The notes under the pieces are model-generated. The model saw only the letters and a program-made list of their open reading frames with translations. It was not told the DNA's origin and searched no databases. Made by a program: the position numbers and the translations under genes. A DNA stretch of 64,000 nucleotides from an uncultured Synergistales bacterium (GTDB lineage: Bacteria > Synergistota > Synergistia > Synergistales > Aminobacteriaceae), in assembly GCA_905233725.1 (NCBI GenBank), contig CAJOEM010000006.1, positions 1 through 64,000 on the forward strand, read 5' to 3'. Every line of letters begins with the position of its first letter. Position 1 is the stretch's first letter. Positions 26,651 to 35,047 of the stretch are shown piece after piece.

Positions 26651-28306
26651 ATGGACGCAAGAATTGAAGCGGAAATAGCAGCAGGAAGCAATGACAAGAA
26701 TCGCTTCGAGAATCTGAAAATAGACGCGGATTCGGACGGAATTTGGCTTTTTTCTGAGGGCAAATTCAAAGAAAATGACGTTTACGCAATGCTCAAGGCT
26801 TATGGGATCGTCAGGTATGATTTCAAGGCAGTTCGCAAGTTCATAAAAGACGGTGAGCCATGCAAAGTCTGCGTTCGTAATCCTGCGTTTGAGAAAGATG
26901 CGCGCATAATCGTAAATCTCGCTAAAGACAAAATGACTGCAAGTGTCACGATTGAGCCACCATTTTTCGCGAAACCCTGGCCGTCTGAAGCCGAAGTTCT
27001 CAAATCATTAGCTGCTAACGGCGTGAAAGTTGGAATTGATCAGGCTGCGATTCAATCATTGCTCGCTCGAAAATTAGCAAACGAAGCTGTAATAGTCGCA
27101 CGCGGTGTAGCTCCGATTGAGGGCAAAGACGCTTATATCGAGTTGCTTAAAGATCCGGACAAGCCTTTCGAAGTTCGCGATGACGAGAAAATAGATTTCT
27201 GGAGCAGAAGCACGATCATAACAGTTCATCCGGCTCAGGAAATTGCGATTAAACACCCACTCGAACAAGGCAAAAACGGCGTTGACGTAACCGGCGCGGT
27301 CGCAAAAGCTAAGCCAGTCAAGAATGTCGAATTTGCTTTCGGAACTGGATTAATGCGCGACGAAGAGAATAAATTGATCTTGATAGCGTCGGCTGAAGGT
27401 CAGTTGAAAAAACAGGGCGGTCGCTTGGTCGTTTTGCCGGAACTTGAGATTCATGATGATATAGATTTCGGAGTCGGCAGCATAGATTTCACAGGTTCAG
27501 TAAAAATCTTCGGCGCAGTTCACGAGGGTTTTCACGTAACGGCTCAGGGAAATATAGAAATTCACGGTCCTGTCGAGGGCGCAGATATTGACAGTCAGGG
27601 CGTAATAATCGTCAAAGGCGGCGTTCGCGGCATGGGCAAAGGCACGATGAAAGCTACGGGCGATATTAGTTTGAGTTTCGGAGATCAGGCAGAAATCCGC
27701 AGCGGTGGAACTATCTTGGCTCAGACATCGATTCTGCACAGTCATCTTTACGCTCAAAAAGCCGTGATTGCTCTGGGCACGAAAAAATCCCAGATTGCTG
27801 GCGGAAAAATCGAAGCCGGTCTCGAAGTCTCATGTAACGTACTCGGCAGCGAAATGGGAACAAAAACTGAAGTCGTCGTAGGCTTGCCTCCGGAACAACT
27901 CGAGAAGCGCAAAATTTTCAACGGGGAAATAAAGCGATTCCAGGATAATCTCGAACGCATTGAGCCGAATCTTGTCTTGCTCAAGAAACTCGAAGCAGCA
28001 GGTCAACTCGATGATAATAAACGCGCAATGATGATGAATTTCACGAAAATGAAGTTCCAGTTGCAGGCAGCTCTCGAAAATATGCAGAACGAGTTAAGCG
28101 CACTCGACGAGCAATTAGCATTGGTTCGCGACAAAGGAATCGTTAGAGTAAAAGATATTTGTTACCCGGGTGTGTTTATAAGCATCAGGGGACTTGCTTA
28201 TCAAGTTCAGGAAGTTTGCAAGTACACGTCGTTCATTGCAGATGACGAGAAACGCGCAATAGTTTTGAAACCGTATGATTACATGGCTGGACATTTGGGA
28301 GGTTAA
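26651..28306 (+). CDS. FapA/DUF342-family protein
   Basis: A 551-residue protein of the DUF342 (flagellar assembly protein A) family. After an N-terminal region of about 90 residues comes a central Gly-rich right-handed repeat (about 240-400) with elements such as GNIEIHGPVEGADID and GVIIVKGGVRGMGKG. A C-terminal coiled coil (about 420-500) follows. The role of the family is unsettled; some members affect polysaccharide output and motility. GGGAGGTG precedes ATG at 26651. Confidence 0.9.
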   Translation: MDARIEAEIAAGSNDKNRFENLKIDADSDGIWLFSEGKFKENDVYAMLKAYGIVRYDFKAVRKFIKDGEPCKVCVRNPAFEKDARIIVNLAKDKMTASVTIEPPFFAKPWPSEAEVLKSLAANGVKVGIDQAAIQSLLARKLANEAVIVARGVAPIEGKDAYIELLKDPDKPFEVRDDEKIDFWSRSTIITVHPAQEIAIKHPLEQGKNGVDVTGAVAKAKPVKNVEFAFGTGLMRDEENKLILIASAEGQLKKQGGRLVVLPELEIHDDIDFGVGSIDFTGSVKIFGAVHEGFHVTAQGNIEIHGPVEGADIDSQGVIIVKGGVRGMGKGTMKATGDISLSFGDQAEIRSGGTILAQTSILHSHLYAQKAVIALGTKKSQIAGGKIEAGLEVSCNVLGSEMGTKTEVVVGLPPEQLEKRKIFNGEIKRFQDNLERIEPNLVLLKKLEAAGQLDDNKRAMMMNFTKMKFQLQAALENMQNELSALDEQLALVRDKGIVRVKDICYPGVFISIRGLAYQVQEVCKYTSFIADDEKRAIVLKPYDYMAGHLGG

Positions 28307-28315
28307 ATTAGTATT

Positions 28316-28579
28316 ATGCAACCCGTAAGTATGTTAATGTCGCATTTCAACGTCGAGAATACGATTCATCACACACCGAACGCACTCGCAGCAGCTCAGG
28401 ATACAGGTCAAGGTCAGGAACTCGTTCGCGAAGGCATCAAGGCTGTCCAGACTGTTCAGGCAAGTGAAGCAGCAGCAAAATCTCAGCGTGTCAAGCGCAA
28501 AAATGATAATGACGAGAATAATAATCGCGATAATAACGGCAAAGATGGCAAAAAAAAGAAATTTGATTTTTACGGATAA
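28316..28579 (+). CDS. Small charged protein of the motility operon, unknown
   Basis: An 87-residue protein with an ordered-looking N-terminal half (to about residue 55) and a tail rich in Asn, Asp and Lys (NNNRDNNGKDGKKKK) likely to be disordered. ATG at 28316 lies 9 nt after the DUF342 stop with GGGAGG overlapping that gene. I recognise no domain. Co-transcription with flagellar genes is the only functional hint. Confidence 0.7.
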   Translation: MQPVSMLMSHFNVENTIHHTPNALAAAQDTGQGQELVREGIKAVQTVQASEAAAKSQRVKRKNDNDENNNRDNNGKDGKKKKFDFYG

Positions 28580-28611
28580 AAATTGCGTAAATTTTGCGAG
28601 GTGTTTTGTAA

Positions 28612-29166
28612 ATGGCTGTGCAGAATAATTCGCTCGGCTATATTATCATCGGCGGTGCGGAAAGTATGCCCAGAGGCATGGCTCTCGTCGCAGATGTTCG
28701 CGGCATTCCGCTCGAGTGCATTTACACGGAGCCAGTTAAGCTCAATCGTCTGCAGAGAATTTTGTACGGGAAAGCTCGTGACACGTATTTAAAAGAAGAA
28801 TTGATTCTCAAGAGTTTGCTCGAAGCTGTCGAAACTAAGCCGCAATTATGGCTTTGTAACGACGCAGCTATTTTGAACCCGTTGAAATTTAACGCGAAAG
28901 TCAAAGCCGTCATGCTGGAAAATTCAAGTCACGATCCGTTAGAGGCAATCGGCCATGTCGAGAGTACTCAGGATCCAAATGTTTTCTGGCTGCAAACTGA
29001 CAAAGCAGGCGCCCCGTTGAAACTCACATTCCCAACTGATACGCGCGCCGATGAAATGAAAATGTCAGTCGCAAATTTAATCGAAGCTGCAAAAACAATG
29101 GAATTACTCGAACCGTTTGACCGTCTGCAAAAAGCTATTGTGTCACTCGTAAACGGCGTGGAATAA
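28612..29166 (+). CDS. Uncharacterised protein downstream of the motility genes
   Basis: A 184-residue, apparently cytoplasmic protein with no signal peptide and no motif I recognise. It begins SLGYIIIGGAESMPRGMALVAD, suggesting an alpha/beta fold. Low-content Cys and balanced charge indicate a soluble protein. GCGAGGTG lies upstream of ATG at 28612. It is in a short-spaced run with its neighbours, so it shares their transcript. Confidence 0.75.
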   Translation: MAVQNNSLGYIIIGGAESMPRGMALVADVRGIPLECIYTEPVKLNRLQRILYGKARDTYLKEELILKSLLEAVETKPQLWLCNDAAILNPLKFNAKVKAVMLENSSHDPLEAIGHVESTQDPNVFWLQTDKAGAPLKLTFPTDTRADEMKMSVANLIEAAKTMELLEPFDRLQKAIVSLVNGVE

Positions 29167-29181
29167 ATATAAATAATAATC

Positions 29182-29799
29182 ATGTTCGAAGATTTTCGCG
29201 AAGAATTCGAATCAGGAATTGGCGATCTCAGGGATTATTGCACCAGTATTTTTTCTCGCGGAGTCAAAGTCTACAGGTACGATAATTTGCTTGGGGAGCA
29301 ACCGGAAATCAAACGCGTTAATAAACGTGTCGAGGCTTTCAAGCTGGATGCTGAAATTAAAATTAATGCGTCGAAACTTCCGGATTTACACGAGAAAATA
29401 TCTTGCGAAATTCATAGCGTAAAATTCTCTCAGGAACTCGTCAAGCTTCACGGCGGGAAAATCAAGCGCATTGATAAACGTGAAATCGCAATTCATAAAT
29501 TCCCAATCGCGAGAAAAATTCGCACATGGGACGCTACGAAACGAATTGTCGCAATGCCTCAAGAACGCACAAATCGCTTGAAATGGCAGCGTGAACGTCC
29601 AAAATTAAATCAGGGCGAAATGCTTCTGGCCTGGTACGGACCAATCGTTGACGGAGCAGTTCTCAAACTCGCTCTGAATAAGCAAAAAGGCACGCTGCTA
29701 ATCTGGTACAATCATCGCAGCAGACAGTTCAAAGCGCGCGGAGTGTTCCTGTTCAGGCGCCTGGGACTTGGCGAAAAACCTCAGTGGCGTTGGCTGTAA
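29182..29799 (+). CDS. Uncharacterised basic protein
   Basis: A 205-residue protein with high Lys/Arg content. It has an acidic first 20 residues, a basic middle (RGVKVYRYDNLLGEQPEIKR) and an aromatic C-terminal half with MLLAWYGPIVDGAVLKLALNK and QWRWL at the end. I recognise no family. ATG at 29182 starts 16 nt after the previous stop with no strong ribosome site. The basic, Trp-rich character could fit nucleic-acid binding, but nothing shows it. Confidence 0.7.
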   Translation: MFEDFREEFESGIGDLRDYCTSIFSRGVKVYRYDNLLGEQPEIKRVNKRVEAFKLDAEIKINASKLPDLHEKISCEIHSVKFSQELVKLHGGKIKRIDKREIAIHKFPIARKIRTWDATKRIVAMPQERTNRLKWQRERPKLNQGEMLLAWYGPIVDGAVLKLALNKQKGTLLIWYNHRSRQFKARGVFLFRRLGLGEKPQWRWL

Positions 29800-29832
29800 A
29801 ATGCAAAATAATTTTTTGAAAGGCTAATTATC

Positions 29833-30459
29833 ATGCAAAAATTCAGATTTTGTTCAGGGAGGCGCAACTCGTCTCCCATTTTTTTTCACACGCGAAATCT
29901 CAGCCAGAAAAATTTCTCACGCACGAAAATCAAATTATTATTCACGAAACACAAATTCGACGCATCGTTAATTCACGGAGCAGCGAAAATTTGCAAGCGT
30001 GGCGGAGTTCAGGTTCTCACGTGCAATCCAGTCTCTCGCAAAATGCAGGCGTTCCCGACAAGTTTCTGGTTGACGTGTCCGTTTTTGATTAAGCGTGCCA
30101 GCAAAATCGAATCAAGCGGCGGTGTGAAAGAATTAGAAATTTACATGCAAAATTCGGCTGTAAAAAATAAATATTCTGAGTATAATATTTTTCATCAGGT
30201 AATTCGAATAAAACTCATGGGGAAAATCAAGTGCGAATATATGCGCAGATTCAAGAACAAGATTTTCAGGAATTTAATTCGCGGAGGAATTGGGGGGATT
30301 ATGCGTAATAATACAAATGATTTCTTAACGGTCAAATGCCTGCACTTGCAAGTTGCGTCGTTCTTGGCTCTGGGCACGCACCCAGCCAGCGATTGGCTAA
30401 AGAAACATAAACTCAACGCCGAATGTCCGGCAGATTATGATTGCGTATTCATAAAATAA
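29833..30459 (+). CDS. DUF501-like protein
   Basis: A 208-residue protein whose centre and C-terminus match the DUF501 pattern: FPTSFWLTCPFLIKRASKIESSGGV (split here as FPTSFWLTCP and IKRASKIESSGG) and VKCLHLQVASFLALGTHPAS. Those segments hold the conserved Cys and His residues. The first 60 residues are Lys/Arg/Phe-rich and do not look like the usual family N-terminus, so this part may be poorly conserved or the true start could be internal. In many bacteria DUF501 genes neighbour ftsB and ppx/gppA; neither is adjacent here. Function unknown. Confidence 0.7.
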   Translation: MQKFRFCSGRRNSSPIFFHTRNLSQKNFSRTKIKLLFTKHKFDASLIHGAAKICKRGGVQVLTCNPVSRKMQAFPTSFWLTCPFLIKRASKIESSGGVKELEIYMQNSAVKNKYSEYNIFHQVIRIKLMGKIKCEYMRRFKNKIFRNLIRGGIGGIMRNNTNDFLTVKCLHLQVASFLALGTHPASDWLKKHKLNAECPADYDCVFIK

Positions 30460-30487
30460 TTTTTAGTTTTTAACGAGGTGATTTCCA

Positions 30488-31096
30488 ATGAATCATGAAT
30501 TTAGCGGGCTTGATAATCAGGCTCAAAACAAGAATTTTGTGAGAATCTCGGGACTTGTGCATTTCCTGAGCAACTCGAAAAATAATCATAAATATTTCCC
30601 GTTCGCGCTACGTCACGAGAATATTTATAATAACATGCTGCGAAAAGATTTCCTGAATGTTCGCGTTTTCCCAGAGGATTTGCAAGAGAAAATCAAGGCT
30701 ATGAACGAGAACGATTTCGTCGAATTAACAGGCGTTTTGCGTTCGTCACGAGGCAGCGGTGAATTATATCTTGCGGCTCTCGAAATTAACAAGCTCGACA
30801 AATCCGAAAATTTGCAGCTCGAAAATCAGGTCGAATTATCAGGCTTCGTTCACGTCATCAAAGCACAATCCGAGGGCGAAACCGGCACAGGAAAATACAC
30901 ACGCTTTGCCGTGCGTCAGGAAAATCACGAACTCGACGGTCAGCCACGAAAAGATTTCCTGGTCGTTAGAGTCTACGACGAAGCATTGCGCGCGAAATTG
31001 GCGACAAAATCCGATTCCGAACCAGTCAGCGTAACCGGAACTTTGCGCTCATCAAGAGGCAGCGGCGTAAATTACGTTCGATGCGTAAGTCTATAA
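30488..31096 (+). CDS. Duplicated OB-fold-like (SSB-like) protein
   Basis: A 202-residue protein made of two similar halves. Each half starts with a beta strand after SGLVHF or SGFVHV, contains ALRHEN or AVRQEN, then RKDFLNVRVF or RKDFLVVRVY. Each ends in the near-identical VELTGVLRSSRGSGELY or VSVTGTLRSSRGSGVNY. The pattern is that of a five-stranded OB fold in single-stranded-DNA-binding proteins, but this is inferred. Each half is about 90-95 residues. GAGGTG precedes ATG at 30488. Confidence 0.75.
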   Translation: MNHEFSGLDNQAQNKNFVRISGLVHFLSNSKNNHKYFPFALRHENIYNNMLRKDFLNVRVFPEDLQEKIKAMNENDFVELTGVLRSSRGSGELYLAALEINKLDKSENLQLENQVELSGFVHVIKAQSEGETGTGKYTRFAVRQENHELDGQPRKDFLVVRVYDEALRAKLATKSDSEPVSVTGTLRSSRGSGVNYVRCVSL

Positions 31097-31118
31097 TCAC
31101 GCTATAAATTTCTTTGAC

Positions 31119-32030
31119 ATGGACATGAAAAAACCACGAAAAATTAATACACAAAGCGATATGAACTTAACCGAACTCGCAAGCATGATTCGCGAACAGA
31201 TAGATTTCTTCCCAACGAAAACTCGACGTGTCGCTGAATATATACTCGGCAATTCGTCCGAGATTGCGTTTGACTCGATTAGCGAAACTGCTGAGAAATT
31301 ATCTGTCTCGCGTGCTCAGTTAGTGCGCGTCGCCAGAATGCTGGGATTCCTGGGCTATGCTGACTTGAAAAACACTCTCAAGCGCGAATTATTAACTCAG
31401 GTTTTGCCCGCTTCCGTTGACGTTCAATCCGCGAACGAGAAACAAATCCCGAACGAATTAAGCAGACTTGAACAGGCTAACATCGAAGAAACCTGCAGGA
31501 ATTTAATGCGCAATCAGGACGCAATCGAGCAATTTTGCGAACAAGCTAAAAAATCCGATTGCATTTACTGCATGGGCTGGGGAATTTCGGCAATGCCTGC
31601 TGAATGGTTCTACACTAGATTCTCAGAACTAGGGCTAAAAAGCGTCTTAATGCGCCGCGGCTCTCTGTCTTTAATCGAACAGTCCAGAGGCATCGGCAAA
31701 AAAGACATGCTGGTCGTTTGCGAACTTCCAAGTTACGTACGTGAAGTCACTGAAGCCGTACAGAATATTTTCACAAACAAAGCGTTCGTTACAACTATAA
31801 CCGATACTCCAGCGGCTCCGGTATGTTCGTACTCATCGCAGCAATTCTACGTCAGCGATCATTCACCGTTATTCGGCAGCAGCTTAATCGGCTCTATGTT
31901 CGCAGTCCACGTTTTGACATCAATGCTCGCTAACAGCATGGGCTCTGACGGCAAACGCGCTCTCAAAGCTCAGAAAGCAAATCTCACCGACGAGAGAATA
32001 TATTTCCCGTCATTCAGTCTAAGATATTAA
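31119..32030 (+). CDS. MurR/RpiR-family transcriptional regulator
   Basis: Sugar-phosphate-responsive regulator of 303 residues (fewer if a later ATG is used). The N-terminal HTH_6 domain reads TRRVAEYILGNSSEIAFDSI and ETAEKLSVSRAQLVRVARML. The C-terminal half is a divergent SIS domain (IYCMGWGISAMPAEW). No strong ribosome site precedes 31119 or the in-frame ATG at 31125. Genes of this family often control sugar catabolism; it could control the sugar operon at 9-16.7 kb, but it is not adjacent. Confidence 0.85.
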   Translation: MDMKKPRKINTQSDMNLTELASMIREQIDFFPTKTRRVAEYILGNSSEIAFDSISETAEKLSVSRAQLVRVARMLGFLGYADLKNTLKRELLTQVLPASVDVQSANEKQIPNELSRLEQANIEETCRNLMRNQDAIEQFCEQAKKSDCIYCMGWGISAMPAEWFYTRFSELGLKSVLMRRGSLSLIEQSRGIGKKDMLVVCELPSYVREVTEAVQNIFTNKAFVTTITDTPAAPVCSYSSQQFYVSDHSPLFGSSLIGSMFAVHVLTSMLANSMGSDGKRALKAQKANLTDERIYFPSFSLRY

Positions 32031-32040
32031 TTAATAACAC

Positions 32041-32090
32041 AAAAGCCTTCGCCAAGAATTATTTCTCAATATTTCTCACGAGGGCTTTTT
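32041..32090. terminator. Terminator between converging genes
   Basis: AAAAGCCTTCG and CGAGGGCTTTTT form a stem with one mismatch, wobble included, across a loop of about 27 nt. The A and T tracts on both sides let it serve the RpiR gene and the minus-strand ABC gene. Confidence 0.75.
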
Positions 32091-32115
32091 AATGCAAAAA
32101 TTCTCACGTGTATAT

Positions 32116-32847
32116 TTACGCGAAATTCCCGGGCTTTACTTCGTTGTCATTCACTTGCAATCCTTTGGGAGCTGCTTCATCGGCGATTAACATTCCGTCA
32201 CGAAATCTCAGAACTCGCTGTGACCATGTCGCTATATCCGGCTCATGCGTAACGAGAATTATCGTTATTCCCTGTGAATGCAGATCCGTGAAAATATTCA
32301 TGATCTCTACCGTAGTTTTCGTGTCAAGATTTCCCGTCGGCTCATCTGCCAAAATTATCGGCGCATTCCCAACTATCGCACGCGCAATCGCAACTCTCTG
32401 TTGTTGTCCACCGCTCATCTGTGACGGCTTGTGATGCAGTCTCTCTCCCAAACCAACACGCTCAAGAGCATTGATCGCAGCTTTACGACGCTGAGAACTT
32501 TTCACGCCACGATAAAGCAGCGGCAATTCGACATTTTCAACTGCGTCAACCCTCGGCAGCAAGTTAAAGCCCTGAAACACAAAGCCCAATTTCTGATTGC
32601 GAATGTCAGCTAACTCGGCTTTATTCTGCGCTTTCACGTTCACGCCATCAAGCTCGTAATTCCCAGACGTAGGCACATCAAGGCAGCCAAGAATATTCAT
32701 CATCGTAGATTTCCCCGAACCAGACGGCCCCATAACGCAAACAAATTCCCCACGCTCAATATTAAACGACACGTTATTCAACGCACGCAACTCAATATCA
32801 CCGGTCTTGTAAATTTTCACAAGATTTTCGATTCGAATTATGCTCAT
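32116..32847 (-). CDS. MacB/LolD-type ABC transporter ATPase
   Basis: A lone ATPase subunit of 243 residues. Walker A GPSGSGKSTMMNILGCLD, signature MSGGQQQRVAIARAI, Walker B PIILADEPTGNLD and the switch His (LVTHEP) are intact. It matches the MacB-N/LolD group that pairs with FtsX-like permeases. A 650-residue MacB would continue into a membrane domain, but this frame ends with GLQVNDNEVKPGNFA and the next gene is convergent. No permease is encoded here, so it must act with one encoded elsewhere. Confidence 0.92.
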   Translation of the reverse strand: MSIIRIENLVKIYKTGDIELRALNNVSFNIERGEFVCVMGPSGSGKSTMMNILGCLDVPTSGNYELDGVNVKAQNKAELADIRNQKLGFVFQGFNLLPRVDAVENVELPLLYRGVKSSQRRKAAINALERVGLGERLHHKPSQMSGGQQQRVAIARAIVGNAPIILADEPTGNLDTKTTVEIMNIFTDLHSQGITIILVTHEPDIATWSQRVLRFRDGMLIADEAAPKGLQVNDNEVKPGNFA

Positions 32848-32861
32848 GTTCTGATTTAACT

Positions 32862-34205
32862 TTAACGTGGCGGTCTAGGTCCACGTCCTCCTCCTCCGAG
32901 TAATCCGCTGCTGCGAGATTTATTTCCAGTGTCAACTCCAGCTTGCGCATTGATTACAAGTTCTGTGTTCTCGTGAATTATTCCCCGACGTTCTGATTGT
33001 GCTGGTTTTGATTCAGGCTTTTGTAAATCACGCTCACGATTCTGATTCTGTGCCCGCGGTGGACGTGGTGGACGTGGCGCGCTTGCCTTCTCACTCACTA
33101 ATTCTACCCAGCGACTGTCAGCTACTCCAGTCTCAACTTGAATCGGCGGCATTAACTCTCCGTTGCGGGAAGCCCAGACCAATCCAGAATGCAAAGTCTT
33201 TTTCTGCGTCAAAACCGAACGGTCAAAAGACATATTCGCGATCAAATCTTCAGGCGGCGTAAATCTCAACGCAGCAACAGGAATACGCAGCGCATTCTCG
33301 CACTTGGCTGTCTCAATCGAAACGTTCGCAGTCATTCCGGGTTTGAGCTTGAGTTCATGATTCTCAACGTGTATTATAACCGTGTAAGTTACGACATTAT
33401 CGCTTGTAGCCGGAGCTATTCGAACCTGCACAACTTTCCCCGAAAAAATTTCATCAGGGAATGCGTCAACTCTAAACGTCACATTCTGTCCTTCTTTTAC
33501 TGCGCCAATATCTGCCTCGTCAACTTTCGTCTCAATCTGCATCTTCGTCAAATCCTCGGCTATCTTGAAAAGCGTCGGCGTTTGATAACTAGCTGCAACA
33601 GTCTGTCCTGCGTCAACCTGCCTGTCAATCACAACTCCGTTCACCGGTGAAGTTATGCGCGTGTAATTCAGATTCGTGCGTGCTTTCTCAACAGCTGCTT
33701 TCGCCTGAACAACTCGCGATCTTGCTTCCTGCAGGGCTGCTTTCTTGACTGCAACGTCTGTCTCACTCGTGTCAACTTCACTGCGCGCGATTAATTTGCG
33801 ATTGAACAAGTCACGATTGCGCTTTAATTTTCTCTCGGCATCCTGTAGCGACGCAAGATTACTTTGAACCGTAGCCTGATATACTCCCAACGTAGCTTCC
33901 TGTTCATTCAGCGTGAGTTTCAAGACAGACGGGTCAATCAGCGCGATTAACTGCCCGGACTTCACGACAGAGTTAAAATCTACATAGATTTCCTGAACCG
34001 TGCCAGAAACCTGCGTGCCAATTTCTACGACACTGATCGCGTTTAACTCACCTGTTGCCGTAACTGTTGACGTAATATCTCCGCGTGTCACAATCGATGT
34101 CGTCAAACCGTACTTGACTTTCTCCTCTCGAAAGAAAAACTCCCAAACTCCCCAGCATATTCCAGCCAAAATCACAAGTATAAATAACTTTTTCAACCCA
34201 GGCAT
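32862..34205 (-). CDS. Periplasmic adaptor of a MacA/HlyD-type exporter
   Basis: Membrane-fusion protein of 447 residues. An N-terminal membrane anchor (about 5-24) is followed by a lipoyl half-domain, an alpha-helical coiled-coil hairpin (about 90-180), the second lipoyl half (SPVNGVVIDRQVDAGQ) and a beta-barrel domain. The C-terminal 80 residues are unusual: a Pro/Arg-rich stretch (PRPPRPPRAQNQNRERD) and a Gly-rich end (LLGGGGRGPRPPR). ATG overlaps the PHP gene stop (TAATG). It should bridge the ABC pump to the TolC-like channel of this operon. Confidence 0.9.
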   Translation of the reverse strand: MPGLKKLFILVILAGICWGVWEFFFREEKVKYGLTTSIVTRGDITSTVTATGELNAISVVEIGTQVSGTVQEIYVDFNSVVKSGQLIALIDPSVLKLTLNEQEATLGVYQATVQSNLASLQDAERKLKRNRDLFNRKLIARSEVDTSETDVAVKKAALQEARSRVVQAKAAVEKARTNLNYTRITSPVNGVVIDRQVDAGQTVAASYQTPTLFKIAEDLTKMQIETKVDEADIGAVKEGQNVTFRVDAFPDEIFSGKVVQVRIAPATSDNVVTYTVIIHVENHELKLKPGMTANVSIETAKCENALRIPVAALRFTPPEDLIANMSFDRSVLTQKKTLHSGLVWASRNGELMPPIQVETGVADSRWVELVSEKASAPRPPRPPRAQNQNRERDLQKPESKPAQSERRGIIHENTELVINAQAGVDTGNKSRSSGLLGGGGRGPRPPR

Positions 34206-35041
34206 TATTTTCCCCCCAAACTTTCCAAAACACTCAGCATATTCTCAGACACGTCAATCTCGTCAGAATTCAATCGCCCAATCGGAATATTCTTGTTCGT
34301 GCCGTGATAGTCGCTGCCGCCAGAAATCAGCAAATCATTCTCACGCGCAATCTTCGCAAGTTCGCTGCACGTGGCAAAATCATATTTCGAGTAATAGCAC
34401 TCAAGTCCTCGCAAGCCATACGAGAGCATATTCGCAAATTCAGCCTCGAAAATTTCACGCGGCGATTCACTCTCGCCCTCGCCACCCAACGGATGCGCCC
34501 AAACAGGAATGCCGCCGGATTTCAAGATCGCGTTAATCACGAATTTTGCCTCAAGACTGTATTCGCGAGTGTGGCACTTGTCTATGAATTTTCGCATCGC
34601 CTCCGAACGATTTGACGCGTAATTCTTCCGAACGAGTAAATTTGCCAAATGCGGCTTGCCTACTCCGGGAATATTCGACAGCTCTTCAAAATCCGAGTCC
34701 GTTATATTAAATCCGAACTTTTCGCGCAAAAATTTCACACGCTTCAGAAATTTCTCGTGACGCAACTCATCGCCCAATCGCAGCGCTTCGACAAAATTCG
34801 CATTATCCGGATCAACACCCAATCCCAGAACATGAATCCGGTTATGCGTGTACAGACACGAAAACTCAATGCCAAAAACAAATCCTTCAACACCACGCAA
34901 CTTCAACGCTCCTGCAATCGTATCATGATCCGTTACGGCAAATCTGCGTATACCAAGTTCGCGAATCTTCCGCAGCAAATTCTCCGGCGAGTCCGTGCCA
35001 TCTGAAGCAGTCGTGTGTAAGTGCAAATCGTAATTACTCAT
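34205..35041 (-). CDS. PHP-domain phosphoesterase (TrpH/YciV-like)
   Basis: A metal-dependent phosphoesterase of 278 residues. Metal ligands lie in the N-terminal DLHLHTTASDG, in AVTDHDTIAG, in WAHPLGG and in the C-terminal SGGSDYHGTN. Known relatives are 5'-3' exonucleases or 3',5'-nucleotide phosphatases (RNase AM). It is placed inside the efflux operon between tolC and the adaptor, overlapping the adaptor start by one base, although no link to transport is known. Confidence 0.88.
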   Translation of the reverse strand: MSNYDLHLHTTASDGTDSPENLLRKIRELGIRRFAVTDHDTIAGALKLRGVEGFVFGIEFSCLYTHNRIHVLGLGVDPDNANFVEALRLGDELRHEKFLKRVKFLREKFGFNITDSDFEELSNIPGVGKPHLANLLVRKNYASNRSEAMRKFIDKCHTREYSLEAKFVINAILKSGGIPVWAHPLGGEGESESPREIFEAEFANMLSYGLRGLECYYSKYDFATCSELAKIARENDLLISGGSDYHGTNKNIPIGRLNSDEIDVSENMLSVLESLGGK

Positions 35042-35047
35042 TCTTAA

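Noticed and set aside
32030-32116. Remains of a MacB permease after the ATPase gene
   Set aside because: Only 85 bp separate the converging genes, filled mostly by the terminator.
33189-33650. A 153-residue plus-strand frame opposite the adaptor gene
   Set aside because: Antisense shadow with no start signal.
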